Below are positions 44,548-57,691 of a DNA stretch of 64,000 nucleotides, piece by piece (position 1 is the stretch's first letter; each line of letters opens with the position of its first letter). Source of the DNA: Thelonectria olida (taxonomy: Eukaryota > Ascomycota > Sordariomycetes > Hypocreales > Nectriaceae); NCBI GenBank assembly GCA_020736575.1, contig JAGPYM010000028.1, positions 372,001-436,000 of the forward strand, written 5' to 3'. A program made the position numbers and the translations under genes. Below the pieces are notes generated by a model. It did not search any database, was not told where the DNA came from, and saw only the letters and a list, made by a program, of their open reading frames with translations.

Positions 44548-45875
44548 ATGAGATCCTTACCTCCAAAGACAACGTTTTTTCAAATCGCTACATCCACAAT
44601 CTTTTGGCTGTCTGCTCTTGCAGCGCCAAGATCCAAGTCAGATGTTCTCATTTATGGAGAACCTGAGTCTGTGGGCATGGAGTCCAAGCCTCTGCTGGAA
44701 ATGAAGAGCAACTTCACCGCCTACACCCACCCCGGCAACTATAGCTCTTTCACACACTATCAAACTCACCCCATCCAGCCGGGAGGCGCAGTCATGGTGG
44801 CGCGTGAAGGCACCATTGTCCATTCATTTGCGTTCGGCAAGAGAAATATCTACGCGAATGTTTCAGGCGCCCATTTGCCCAGCCACCTCCAGGAAGATGC
44901 AACCTTAGACACGGTCTACGACATGGCGAGCGTGACCAAGGTCTTCACCTCCGTTGCGGCACTGCGAGAGATGGATGCCGGAAGGATCCGTCTCAACGAC
45001 ACGGTGGCCAAGCATGTTCCCGGATTCGAGGTCAACGGAAAGGAAGATATCACAATCCGTATGCTCGTTAGCCATACGAGCGGCTTCGATGCCGATCCTA
45101 ACCCGCCACTATACTCGAGCTCCTATACGACATACGAGCAGAGGATCGAGGCCATTATCACGCAAGGATTGAAGAATACACCGGGGAGCACGTACCTCTA
45201 CTCTGACCTAAACTTTATGTCGTTAATGCTTGTGTTGGAGAATGTCACGGGTCGGAAGCTTGATGATCTGATCCGTGATTTCACCCAGCCAATGGGCATG
45301 CACTCAACCTTCTTCAACCGAAACAACCTCGAGGGCAGGCACAATCCCTTCTGGGTCCGGTCAGCCGCGCAAGAGTTTCAGATTGGGCCAATCGACCCTC
45401 TCCGGCCACAACCCGTCCGCGGAACTGTTCACGACGAGAACGCCTGGGCCTTGGGGGTGTATCTGGGCACGCAGGCCTTTTCTCAACCGTTCCAGACGCT
45501 GCCAAATTCTGCCAGATGATCCTGAACAACGGCACGTACGGGGGCCATCGAATTCTCTCCCATGAAGCAGTTGATCTCATCTATACCAATTTGAACGCTC
45601 GTTTCAGCAACATTGACTCCTCTCACGGCGTCGGCTTCGAGCTGAACCAATTCTACACCGACGGGCCTCTGAACACGACGTTGGTTGCGTCGCACACTGG
45701 CTATACAGGAACAAGCTTGGCCATCGACCGGGGCCGAAATCTGTTTTACATTCAGTTTGCGAACCGCGTGCATCCTTCCCGACTGTGGAGCAGTAACAAT
45801 CTTCTTCGCGAAGCTCTTGGGTACTGGGTTGGAACGAGTTTGGGACTCAAACTTCCGTTCCCGCTGAAAAAGTGA
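44548..45875 (+). pseudogene. amiE-like: AmiE-like serine hydrolase (beta-lactamase fold), one-base frameshift
   Basis: Both frames together give about 442 aa, with no intron. A signal peptide covers residues ~1-26. Active-site motifs of the class C/PBP4* fold are intact: S128-V-T-K131 in MASVTKVF, Y218-S-D in YLYSDLNF, and HTGYTG near the C-terminus. The frame breaks in the run GGGGG at 45453-45457. One more G would join NAWALG to GVSGHAGLFSTV, as in relatives, and the second frame is then open to 45875. No splice pair explains it. Either the sequence lost a base in the homopolymer or the allele is newly broken. Bacillus AmiE (YbbE) frees stem peptides from MurNAc; that role is inferred here. 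Confidence 0.88.
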
Positions 45876-46612
45876 AGAGGTTACTGGTAGCCCTCTTGAT
45901 CGAGAACTGGTGATTCGGGTGGCCATTCATCAATTATATGGGTGCGAGGTGGCCAAGGATACATCTGGTAGTTAGATAGCACACCGTTTTCTATTCTCTC
46001 AACCAGTCATAGTGTTACCTCTTTTGACAATATTCGTCCTGGTCCTTTGGTCTTCAAATATATCCTGTCCGAGTAAGCATTGCACTTTCACATTCAGTAG
46101 CTAGTTGGAAAAGAAGTCATAGGAAAGCTTTTGTCATAATCTAACGAGCGGCTTAGAGCCCTACTTCTATCTATTCAGTGGGTTCTTAGCTAGGAGATTG
46201 TTACAGTGCTGAGACGGTCTTCTGACAGGAAGCTCAGTGTTCCGGCGAGTGAGATGGTTCTGTGACCCGGACCTCGGTGCTCCGGCTAGATGGTATCATG
46301 GCCTGGTTGATGTGATCTGTATGGCATGACCCGCGTGACATGTACAGAGCATTAAAAGCAAAAAGGGATATTCTCCAGAGGCCTACTAAGGCATATACGA
46401 AATAGCAACTCTCCGCACCAAGAGTAGCGCAGGTTTCCTAATTGTAACTTTACACAATAGTCGGCACTGTAGTACTATCAATTTCAGGTCGTAGGCCATC
46501 AGTAGCAACCACATTCATCGATGCGTATCCCTTTTGCCCCAGTTGATAATGTGACATGTACAAGCCGCGGGTTTTGCGAGGGGAAGAGAAAGCCATCATC
46601 CCCATAGAGTTC
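45876..46612. other. Convergent 3' gap
   Basis: No gene is seen. A short stretch at 46339-46353 (CATGTACAGAGCATT) is shared with the LTR-like repeat, but the surroundings do not match. Confidence 0.45.
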
Positions 46613-49054
46613 CTAGAGACCAAAGGCATCCAATTCAAAAGATCCAATCCTACAAAGCGTTAGCGAACCTGGTTCTTGCTCGGGACAGCGGTATGATTTA
46701 CCAGGACTCCGGGTTAAGAAGCCAATGATCCATCCCCGGATCTTGAAGCGGCGACCAGGAATGTGACGCGTAGTTTTGAGTCTGCGCGTCGGCCTGGGCC
46801 ATCCCGGGAATGCGCAGAACAGTTTCAATTACCTCCTTCAACACTTTTTTGGCTTGTTGAAAGAGTTTGTAGTTTCCGTCCCCAGGCTCGTGCAGATAGT
46901 CCATGTGGCCCATAAGGATGGATAGGTCTTGGACAATCTTCACCTGAGCAACCGTGCTCTGCCATTGCCGAGACGGGTGGAGAGGGCCGGGCATCATGCA
47001 ACGCGCCAGAGCCCCGGCGGCAGGCAGTCCGCACGCAGCCACCTTGATGAATAAGTGTCTTTGTCACAAATATCGGGGAATCGTGTAAATGTTGGCAAGA
47101 GACTTACTCTCCAGGCGAGTGAGCTTAGTCCCAACTTGTTCAAGCGCTCACGTCGAATCATGGCCTCATTGACCCATGCGAGCAAATCTCCAGAGATGAT
47201 GTAGAGGGCGTCGACGTCGGCAGTTCCGTGGACCGTAGCCGCCCACTCAACTAAGAAGACCGCTTGGAGGTAAATCAGCCGGATCAAATATAGACTGTCC
47301 ACCTTGTCTGCAGACCTGCCCCTGGCCCAAACCTCGGAAGCAGACACTGTAAGATGACTAGGCAAGCTGTTCCACGCTTCTTCGATTCGCACTCGCAGCG
47401 TCCTTTTTCCAGTGTCAGCATCACAGGGTACTTTCGCTCAGGAGGAAGGGGGAAGCGCTTCACCGAATAAGCTGTTGCCTCTCTTTTACTTCGGGCCCGA
47501 GCATTGCTTCCAATATTTCTTCACGGATTTTAGATGCCATAACTGACCATCTGAGCGCCGAAAAAATGCGGATCTCGCCTTGCTTGTTCCAGCCATTCCG
47601 GTCTAGATGAGACAGCTCCTCATTAAGAGGCTCGGCGGTCAATCTGAGCGCTTCCCGGTCAATATCCAAAGGCATAGGAATCATGCAGTGGCGCTTGCTG
47701 ATGCGGGGAGGTCTTCCAAGAAAGGCTGCAAAACTAATATCCAGTACATAGACGCGAGCAAATATTTGTTTTCGAAGCTCGACAAGGAAGACGGGCATTT
47801 GGGGGTCCTTGTCTAGTCGCTGATGAAGTCCACGGGCGAAGAGGGCGCTGATGGCATCGTTCAGCCTGCGCCACGTGTGGAAGCCTTATAGACTGTCAAA
47901 TAGTGTCAAGCGTGGAATGGCATTAGAGAGTGGCATACTTTGATCTCCAAAATAAACAGAGTAAAATAAAAAGGTCTCGTGTAGAAAAATGACAAAAACG
48001 TCGTTCAAAACGTCGAGCGACTCACAGATTGATGCGCAGCGAGTACACGCATCGAGGAGACATTTGCAAGTAGCTTGCCTCTCTTTCTCCGTGTCGAAAG
48101 CTGCATGTGGCGCTCGAATGTCTGAAGCGGCATTGCTGCTCTCACGGTAAGCCAAGCCCGGCTGTAGTCGAGATGCTTCCAGCTTACCCTGCCAGCGCCA
48201 GGACTGTCCCGATAGTTTCCCACCTCAGATTCCGGCCGGTGTGGCGGGTCACAAAGTCATCAAGAGTCTTTGCCTGTGAGACCTCGACGGGTACGCTTCC
48301 TGCATTAAAAAGACGATGAGATAACTGTGTCAAATGCGATCGCTTATCTGGAGAAGAAGCTTCATTGCACAGCTCGCTCGTGATTGTACGAAGGAACGAT
48401 GCAACCAAGAACGAACCTGCGTGTGATTCCAAGTCACGCTCAACCCAATGGTCAAAGATTCTCTGCAGGGTACCTCTCATGACGATGTCTGCGACCATTT
48501 CCAGGACTTGCACTCCTTGCTCTACAATGGCTGTGCCTCCTCGCAAGATGGCTTGGCACTGGGCTGATTCGATATCTTCGTCACCGCTGTTGTCCATGTC
48601 GCCCCCCGATGGTGTCGACTGGTTCGAGTCGTAGTCATTCGCAGCTCCATACTCGATTGCTTCCAGGATTGTGGTTGAACTCGAAAGCCCTTGAAATCCG
48701 GGATCCGGATACAGGGTGACACGCAGAGCGTGGGGCAGGGCAACGGGAAACTCACTCGAGGAATTTGCAAACCACGGCTGCGGGGTCCTTCATGGGGGAA
48801 GGGTTAACAGAAATGTGTGGCGTCAAGGCTGTGCCTGGATGTGGAGCTTACCCAGGTTGCGGCTCGGCCACAGACGCAGTCTTGCGAGCTCTCTTGAACG
48901 GGTTTGTCCGATAGACACAGCCATCGGGCCTCCCCCGCCTGGCGCAGCGAGAACACACGGGACGGTTGTGGTCGCAGGCCAACTTGGACATGCGGCAGGG
49001 CTCGCATGACGGGACCCTGATGCGACGATTTGATCTGTTGGCGAGATTCAGCAT
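46613..49054 (-). CDS. Zn2Cys6 transcription factor with fungal-TF middle homology domain; likely cluster regulator
   Basis: My seven-exon model is complement(46613..46649, 46702..47042, 47108..47402, 47464..47884, 47939..48138, 48188..48787, 48852..49054), 698 aa; introns of 49-65 bp, all phases close. The zinc cluster is CEPCRMSKLACDHNRPVCSRCARRGRPDGC (C-x2-C-x6-C-x6-C-x2-C-x8-C), followed by a basic patch NPFKRARK. The fungal_trans domain spans FLHETFLFYSVYFGDQ, the FHTWRRLNDAISALFARGLHQ helix, and RPPRISKRHC. It is the only regulator inside the cluster. Its own promoter carries TCGGAGTGAAG. The splice sites at 48188/48138 are the least certain. Confidence 0.85.
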
Positions 49055-49665
49055 GAGGAGTTCGGGGGATCAAGCGGGGATCGGAGTGAAGAGGTGAATA
49101 TCCAACGACCGGCCAGGGCCGACACTTTGAGTAAAAGTCCTGTCAACGACGTGCCAACAGGCCGGAGAACAGTGCGCGATTACGCCGACAGAAGCACCCA
49201 GGTCATTGGTTGGGGTTAATTCCTTATCTTCGGCTAAAATGACTCAAATGAGGGGTTGCCGGTAATACGAAACACTCAATGTCCTCTCAGGGATAAGGCT
49301 TGTCCAAATTGATTTGCTTTACCTGTTTGACCGAGACTTATGATCCCTAGCGTCTGTAGGTACGGATACATGGCAATTGGAACGGAAGCGTCAACTGATT
49401 ACCCCGACATTCGATCCGGTGCCCGATAGGAAAGTAGTGAAGCTCGAGTGATTATGAGAAGGGGTAAAGATGCCGCAATTGCGTGTGCGGTACTGTCGAG
49501 GTCAGTAGATAAGCCCAGTTGTAAAGGTAACGTTCCCAGCCAACTAGAAAATTACTAAATAGTCCATTATCCGCACAGCCGAGCGCCCATCCTGAGCAGT
49601 TAATCACAATAAACCGGCTAGTTGCAAAGTACAAGTTCATATCCCTGCCTATATCGTTGCCCAGA
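49055..49665. promoter_or_regulatory. Divergent promoter: regulator / GH25 lysozyme
   Basis: One TCGGAGT at 49081-49087 within GATCGGAGTGAAG. The rest is featureless. Confidence 0.5.
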
Positions 49666-50415
49666 ATGCCCTCTTTTAAATCATTTTCCGTTGGGCTGTG
49701 CTTGATCCTTGGTGCACCCTTCGCCAAAGCCGCGGTTCAAGGATTTGATATTTCGCATTATCAATCTTCAGTCGATTTTCAAGCGGCCTACAGCTCGGGA
49801 GCTCGCTTTGCCATAATCAAAGTAATACAATAACCCTTACTATCGCTCACAGAGGCCACAGTAACATTAACCTCCCATCAGGCTACCGAAGGCACCACCT
49901 TTCTTGACCCTGCCTTCACCGTCCACTACCAGGCTGGCAAAGCAGCCGGGCTGATATGCGGCTCGTATCACTTTGCGCGGCCCGCATCATCCACCGGTTC
50001 AGCGCAAGCCAAGTACTTCATTTCGAACGGTGGTAGGTGGTCCAAAGATGGGAGCACTCTGCCTGGCATGGTTGATTTGGAGTTTAACCCAAGCGGAGAC
50101 AGCTGCTATGGGCTGTCCACTACTAGCATGGTAGCCTGGATCTCCGACTTTGTTAATACATATCAGGCGAGCGAAGGTCGATACCCTTTGCTCTATACGA
50201 GCACAAGCTGGTGGAATAGGTGCACGGGCAGTAGTGAGGCCTTCGGCGCAACGTGCCCACTCGTTGTCGCACGATACTCCAGCTCCGTAGGCGCACTGCC
50301 CGCAGGCTGGTTGACTTATACAATTTGGCAGAATTCAGGCAGCTATATATATGGCGGAGACTCTGATCTTTTTAACGGTTCGGAGGCGCAACTTCAAAGC
50401 TTAGCTAGTAGTTAA
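49666..50415 (+). CDS. Secreted GH25 (Chalaropsis-type) lysozyme
   Basis: My model is join(49666..49821, 49882..50415), 229 aa, one 60-bp intron. A signal peptide lies at residues 1-22 (VGLCLILGAPFAKA). The mature enzyme begins AVQGFDISHYQ, with the Asp of the active site. The catalytic pair Asp117 and Glu119 sits in MVDLEF. GSYHFARP, YPLLYTST, VVARYSS and GWLTYTIWQ complete the fold. GH25 muramidases cut the MurNAc-GlcNAc bond of the glycan strand. This would be the first, extracellular step of the cluster pathway. It is the rightmost intact cluster gene. Confidence 0.95.
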
Positions 50416-51955
<1,540 letters not shown>

Positions 51956-53504
51956 TAGGGTTAGAGTTATGTCACTTGTAACAAGAGTGATAATGTAGGT
52001 TGCAACCTGGGCAATAACTAGCACTACCAAGCTGGCGCCCATCTGTGCACTCCCGATGTCCGTAGTAGTTGCTAGGCCATTCAAACAGTAGTAGACTTAG
52101 CTAATGCAAATCGGGGAGATATATTAGAACGGCGAACTAATAGAAGAGGTATGACGGGCTGATGGTTGTCGACTCCGCTGTAGGCGGTAAATTTGATCGG
52201 AGCTGTGAGTCTCGCTGACTGTCCGGATTATCTCGCAGGTCGTTTCAACAATCACTAGCCTGAAATGTGAATGCTCTTCGTAGCTTCTATCGACCCAAGA
52301 TTTCATTTGTGTGTGCTCGAACTCATTCTAGAGGGCACGAGCAATATCCTGATAAATTTATCCTCACCTCTGGCAGACAAACAAATACCAAAGATATCCC
52401 GTTCAATCCCGACTTTCGCATTCGCAAACATGGGACTAGTTTGTCTGTCTTTCTCATGTAGCTCAGCATCGGCACACAGCCAGTCTCAACATTTCCTTTT
52501 CCTCCGGGTGGGCTTATTCGAGCTCATCTCCCTAGTAAACAGCTTCTTGGGCCTCGAGAACGACTCGTAAAAGAAGACAGCCGATTGCCTTCTAGAAAGA
52601 GCAGAAAGGAGTTGAATTCCATCCATGTGTGGTTATTGACTAGGTCGATCCAATCTTGGCAACGAGAGGATGCAGCAACCCCTACCACTCCGCGCCAAAG
52701 TTCAATGATCGAGACTCGAGAGTGAGCTCCGAGAAACATAATGAAGAGGAAAGAAGCCACGAGAATATGATGACCATTTGACGAAAGCTGTTGGGCAGAA
52801 TTGGGCAGAGGGAAGGTCGGTCGGGAATGCGTGATCAAGTCACTCTCAATCGTGGGCGCGTACTCGCAGCTGAATGAGCACCTCACCCAATAAATACCGT
52901 TCTCATACGCCACAACACGCCAATCACACACTTCGCGTGACAGCTGGCTCGTGGACGAAGGGACTTCGTCCTGCCAAAGTAATCCTGGTTGAACAACCAG
53001 GTCGAGTGATAGCGCCGTGAGGTGATTTTCTGAACATATCTCCAGACGGCAGCGCCTGGTCGCGTCGATTTAGGGCCCGCTTCTCGGCAGCCTGGAGTTC
53101 AAATTAGGGAGATGTCTTCCGGTTTCTGTCACGTCGATTCCTCCCTCTTTCCTTCCACCAGCTTTCTCCGTACATTTCACATGCGATGCCTCCCCCAAGC
53201 CAGTGACGCAAGGGAGACCCAGTGCAGACATCAGATCGTGCCAAGTCTTGTTCGTTGGTGTCGAAGAAGAGCAGTAGCTGAGTGTGAACGGCCCCTAGTA
53301 ACTATATTCCGGCTATCTAGTCTAGGATGCTATTTATATCAAAGATAAAGAAGAAAGAAAGAAGCTCCAAAGCGCCCCCCTGAGCAGTGCAAAGCTTTCT
53401 CGTCCCTGGCCCGTTACAATGGCACTAGACAGCTAATTAATCCATCCACCTCATGTAATTGCATCACCTTCGCGGCAGGTCGATTAATAAGCCTTATATA
53501 GCCG
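51956..53504. other. Intergenic, no supported gene
   Basis: Several short frames occur without recognisable domains or consistent splice structure. It probably includes the 3' flank of the PTH11-like gene. Confidence 0.45.
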
Positions 53505-55040
53505 TTAGCGGTTGGTGGGCGCCCTCGAAGCAATCGGGACAAGCTCAATATCACTTCGATTGCTCTTCTTATCATCGTTCCATGCGTAATCTGCTGTCCA
53601 GTCAGGCGAATGTGGCTGTCCACCGATTTCTTGCCCAACAGTAACTCTTCCCCCGGGATAGAGCTCATCATCAATTTCCTGGAACCCACTCTGTCCCATG
53701 AGGTGCGAAGGGACCGATCTTGCCGGCGTTGCTGACTTTTCGTAGCTAGGGCTAGACGACGATTTGAAGCCCGGGCGCAAATAGGGTCGCAAGGAAGGGA
53801 GGCAGGCGACAACGAGACCAATGTATGCATCCAGTGCGGCCCAAAGTTCTGTAGCGCGTTGGGAGATCATTTACGTCAGTCAAAGGATGGTGCATTCAAA
53901 GGAGACTTGGAAGAAACGTTTAGAAATTTACCAACTAAGGTCATGGACCGGAATTCACCAGCATTGCTCAGCTGAATCGTGAAAAAGCGCGCCAGCGAGA
54001 ATGCAATATCGACCAGGCCAATTAAGAAAACACTGCAGACGCTTATTTTCAGACGCCTGGGCATCTGCAGGTTGTGGAGGATTAAAAATGGTATGACAAA
54101 CACTTGACCGATAGATGTGAGCTTAGTTTGAGCAGGCAGAAACCCGAATGCGATGCCAGGCAAGTTCCTAGCTTTCGGTAGGAAGATAGAACTTACGGGA
54201 GATGCTTCCTGTAATGTGTAACACCCAGTTTACCTGGATCCCGATGACCGTCACGGCCACGTCGCACATATGCTCTGGTTTGGTGACTGACCTGGGGCAT
54301 AGGGTTAGTCGCGCAGGAGGTAATGGGAGACGAGAAGAATGGAAGGGTGGAAGTTCTCCTTACCAATTTCTCTCAACTGGAAAGCAGAGGAATAGCTGCA
54401 GCGAGATAGTCACAACGTATGCTAAGGAGCAATACGCAACGGCTACCCACAGTAATATCCTTCGCCTCTTCATAAAGCGGGGGAATAGCTGTAGATAGAA
54501 AGATAATAAAGAAGCCTTGCAGAGGTAAAACGTCGTGTAGTATGGGATGATACCTCCCCACGAGGTCTAGGACGAGGTTTCAGCAACCATCAGCACTTCC
54601 TGATAGGCAAGAGAAGGAATTTTAGAGGGAGGCATATCCACAATTGAATATTGCGATTAGTCGATATCTAGGGAGAGAGCAGATCGTCTTACCCTCAACA
54701 CAAGTTCATATGTGTGCACATCGACGTGTAAGTTAGTTAGGAACCAGTCAATCTCGGGCCTCAAGACACCCTTGACCACCAGTACGATGTCAAAGGAGGC
54801 TGCCGTGCAAGCACAGAACCATGCGGCGATCATGAAGAAGTCGCTCATCACCAGCTTCCGCTTCTGAATCTTGACTCGGAGATAGATGCGGGCGGCGATC
54901 GCACAGGCAGCAATGCCGATAAGCGTGAAGATTACGGCCTTGATAGTTAAAACGTGAATCGGTCAGTCACTGATATTTGATATTGGAGCCATCAACGAGG
55001 AGCATACCAAAACGACCTCGCCGGTCGGCCCTTGAATCAT
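53505..55040 (-). CDS. PTH11-like (rhodopsin-domain) integral membrane protein
   Basis: My model is complement(53505..53848, 53932..54102, 54197..54291, 54364..54566, 54693..54938, 55008..55040), 363 aa, five introns of 69-126 bp; all phases close. Hydrophobic helices include LAVIFTLIGIAACAIAARIYLRVK, SDFFMIAAWFCA, YTTFYLCKASLLSFYLQLFPRF, VIPFLILHNLQMPRRLKISV and ELWAALDAYIGLVVACLPSLRPYLR. These are diagnostic of the fungal rhodopsin/PTH11-type domain. The cytosolic tail is Ser-rich. The CFEM domain of true PTH11 is absent. It is a putative receptor with unknown ligand. The third exon start is less sure because the preceding intron is long. Confidence 0.8.
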
Positions 55041-55985
55041 GGCAGCAAGGGAGACCTGGGCAGTTCCTGAATGATGAGAGTGCAGATGACAATGAGGGGG
55101 GTTTGTTTTCTTGCCTTTTCCTGATGGGATAATGCTGTTCTTAGATTGGGGTAAGGTGATGGTGACCTGGGGACGCGGCCCATCTAGTTAAGGGGTTCGA
55201 AGGGCTAGATAAGCTCCAACAGGAAGTGGCTGCAGGTATCAACAAGGATGGCAGGCCTGGACCGGGGGACTAAACCGGCAGCATTCCCCGAGCGAACCCT
55301 ATCGGTTTCTCTGTGGCCGATCGGTCTTCTTGTCTTCTTGTGGCTGGGCCAGTGTCAGCCACATTGTAATGCCACCAGAGGGTCTGTGTGTAGGGCGATC
55401 AAGGGCATCTGAATCAATGGAGGTCATACATTAAGGAGCTTACTTCAGATACATCGCCGGGACATGAGGGAGAAAAGGGGGGTGGCGGCGGGTGAAACTA
55501 CCGGACTGGCAACATCATGACAAGTCGCATTCGTTAAAGTGCACGCACTCTCCTCGCCTCCTCAGCTCCATACTAGCAGCATTAGCATCCCCAGACAGCC
55601 ATTGCCCTAAAGTAGCCTCATCAGCGTTTGGACACTTTGCCCGCCATGGGGACATATATCGCCTCGCCACGCAGTATAGTGCGCAGCACGAAATTAGCAG
55701 CCAAGCCCTCCCCGGACACCTCAGTGCTCCAGGATGACGGGATCAGCAACTTATTAACGCTACGGGGTATTCCATGAGGGAGATAATATGCTTAGCCAAC
55801 CACGCGGAAGAAGCTGGCAACACTAATGGTGATGGAGTTAAGTGCTGACTCGGGTGCCATCCTACTTGTGGGAGACGGAGACGCCCAAGACAGTAGGGAA
55901 GCGGGAACCTGAGGGCGAGAAACTCATTGAGGGGATTGGCCTAGAATCGCTAGACTATTATACGCTCTCAAAAGATTCGGAAAAG
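55041..55985. other. Upstream region of PTH11-like gene, otherwise empty
   Basis: No gene or repeat could be supported. Confidence 0.45.
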
Positions 55986-56690
55986 CCTGTAAGCCCTGGG
56001 CGCGCTGAGAACAGCTCGCCTGCCCCCCCACACCTCTTGATCCTGCTTGGACCACCGAACAGCAACCATTGAGTCAGCCAATAGTCTCGCGCGCGAGCGT
56101 GTGGAGGAGTACAATACCAAAGTTGAAGGTGTTTCAAGCCTTCTGTGCTAAATTCGAAGAAGCTGCAAATCAATTCACCACTACACTCGAGCGAGAGTTC
56201 GCTCAAAAGTTCGCCGACAGCTTTCTAGATTCCTGGAATCAGGTGCTCACTGATGCCAAATCTGCCCCCGCCCCTACGTACAGTACTGTCGTGGCCTCGA
56301 CGCTGCAGCTATCCCCTTACCCATCAACACCCACGTCAACAACAACCCTAACCTCTCATTTCCATGAATCGCCCCACCCGAGAGGGCCTCCGCGCCTTCA
56401 TCCGATGTGAGGCCGGAGCTCCGGCCAGAGCCCAGAAGATCTACGCAATCCGGACCCACATCTTGAGGAAATCGGAGTCGACTGCTCAAGATCCTGCAGG
56501 TATTCCAAGTCAAGTCCGGATGGACCGTCCTAACCACTGACATAACCACTCGCGACCTCCTCGTACAGAGACAAACCGAGTGGGCAAACGACTTAGGGGC
56601 CGTTATTGTAGAGGTCAACAAGAAGTGGTTCACTTATATAGTCCCAGACTATCCCTGCAAACTGACAGACCTCTATGGCTGTTGAAATGA
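55986..56690 (+). pseudogene. LINE ORF1 (gag-like) fragment
   Basis: After broken frames, REGLRAFIRCEAGAPARAQKIYAI and then, in another frame, LQVFQVKSGWTVLTTD, TRDLLVQRQTEWANDLGAVIVEV and WFTYIVPDYP match the conserved part of ORF1 proteins of fungal Tad/I-like LINEs. Frameshifts at about 56470 and stops make it inactive. It lacks the zinc knuckles and ORF2. Confidence 0.65.
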
Positions 56691-57165
56691 GAGATTCAAG
56701 TTGCTTCATTCATGCTAATGTGCAGTAGAGGAACCACTGTTTATGTACAAGCACGATCTCCTATATAATGTTTCACCTTCCACAGCTCGCCACCGGCTTG
56801 GTCGCCTCACACTTGTAATTTCCAAAACTCCAAGACTCCCACTCGAGCAAGGCGGTGGGTACTTAGGCTGTCTAAGATCTCAGCAATCTCATTAAAACCT
56901 TCAAAAAACATCTTCGTGGGGGAAAGTGGAAAGAGTACTGCTGGACCCGTCAAAGCTTGACACAGTCCTGGGCGCGTGGGGGATCTTGTCTCGGATATGA
57001 CAATGTTGAGACCGTATGACTAAGATGGTCCGATCTGCTAGTGGCTGGGATGTGGATACTATGTAAGGAGCTGTGCTCCTCTCAGACATATGTAACTCAG
57101 ACCTTTCAACATAACTGATAACCTTTTCGCTTCATCAGACAAGGCTCCCACTGCAACCCATCTCT
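56691..57165. other. Intergenic, no gene seen
   Basis: No ORF or repeat could be supported. Confidence 0.4.
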
Positions 57166-57691
57166 GTGTCGTCCTCAACCACTTCCGTCACACACCGGGC
57201 CGTTGCCAACCTCAACGGCAACCATGTCCTCGACTATTCCGGCATGGTAGGCTCCGGCCCCTGTAGTGCCTCTTCAAAAGAACGTGTGGCTCTCGAATTC
57301 TTCGCCGCCAGTTGTGGATCAGCTCAAGCGAGTGACCATATCGACCGGCCTTGATTCACAGGTGAGGGACTTTATCAACCCTCGAGGCGACTTTGAATGC
57401 CCGTTTGCGGGAAAGTTGCCGTTCGAGTTGCCGCCTTCAAACATCTGGATGAGCGCTGTCTCGCTGTTCAATCGCTCGTGCCAAATGGTCCGTTTAGTAT
57501 CTTTAGGCTCCAACCAAGCGGGATTTGAGATTTTTTGGTTTGAGATGACGTACAACCTGGACATAACTGCCAGGTACCTGGACAAGGATGAGAATCCACT
57601 AGGCATGGCGGCTGGGGCTATCAGTGGCGTGGGTGGATGGTTCACTCTTGGATGTGAAGGCTTGACTGGTCCACTGGCGAATGCGCCTTAG
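57166..57691 (+). CDS. Orphan ORF, possibly a gene remnant
   Basis: The frame at 57266-57691 (141 aa) reads PLQKNVWLSNSSPPVVDQLK and later FECPFAGKLPFELPPSN, MSAVSLFNRSCQMVRLVSLG and ITARYLDKDENPLGMA. Composition looks protein-like (balanced, few rare residues), and an upstream frame (57166-57270) may be connected after a shift. I recognise no family. It could be the tail of a degraded gene. Confidence 0.35.

Noticed and set aside
44548..45875. Antibiotic-resistance beta-lactamase
   Set aside because: The fold is shared by many serine hydrolases. The context and the YSD motif favour an AmiE/esterase-type role.
46339..46353. Third copy of the LTR-like repeat
   Set aside because: Only 15 bp (CATGTACAGAGCATT) match; the flanks differ.
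23771..50415. The cluster being bacterial contamination or a raw bacterial insert
   Set aside because: MurQ-kinase, NamZ, GGT, dipeptidase and lysozyme genes all have phase-consistent fungal-size introns. They interleave with fungal OPT, ABCC and Zn2Cys6 genes.
52524..52931. 135-aa minus-strand ORF as a gene
   Set aside because: No domain, odd composition, and no splice structure.
55180..55215. tRNA-like B-box (GGTTCGAAGGG)
   Set aside because: No matching A-box or foldable cloverleaf could be found around it.
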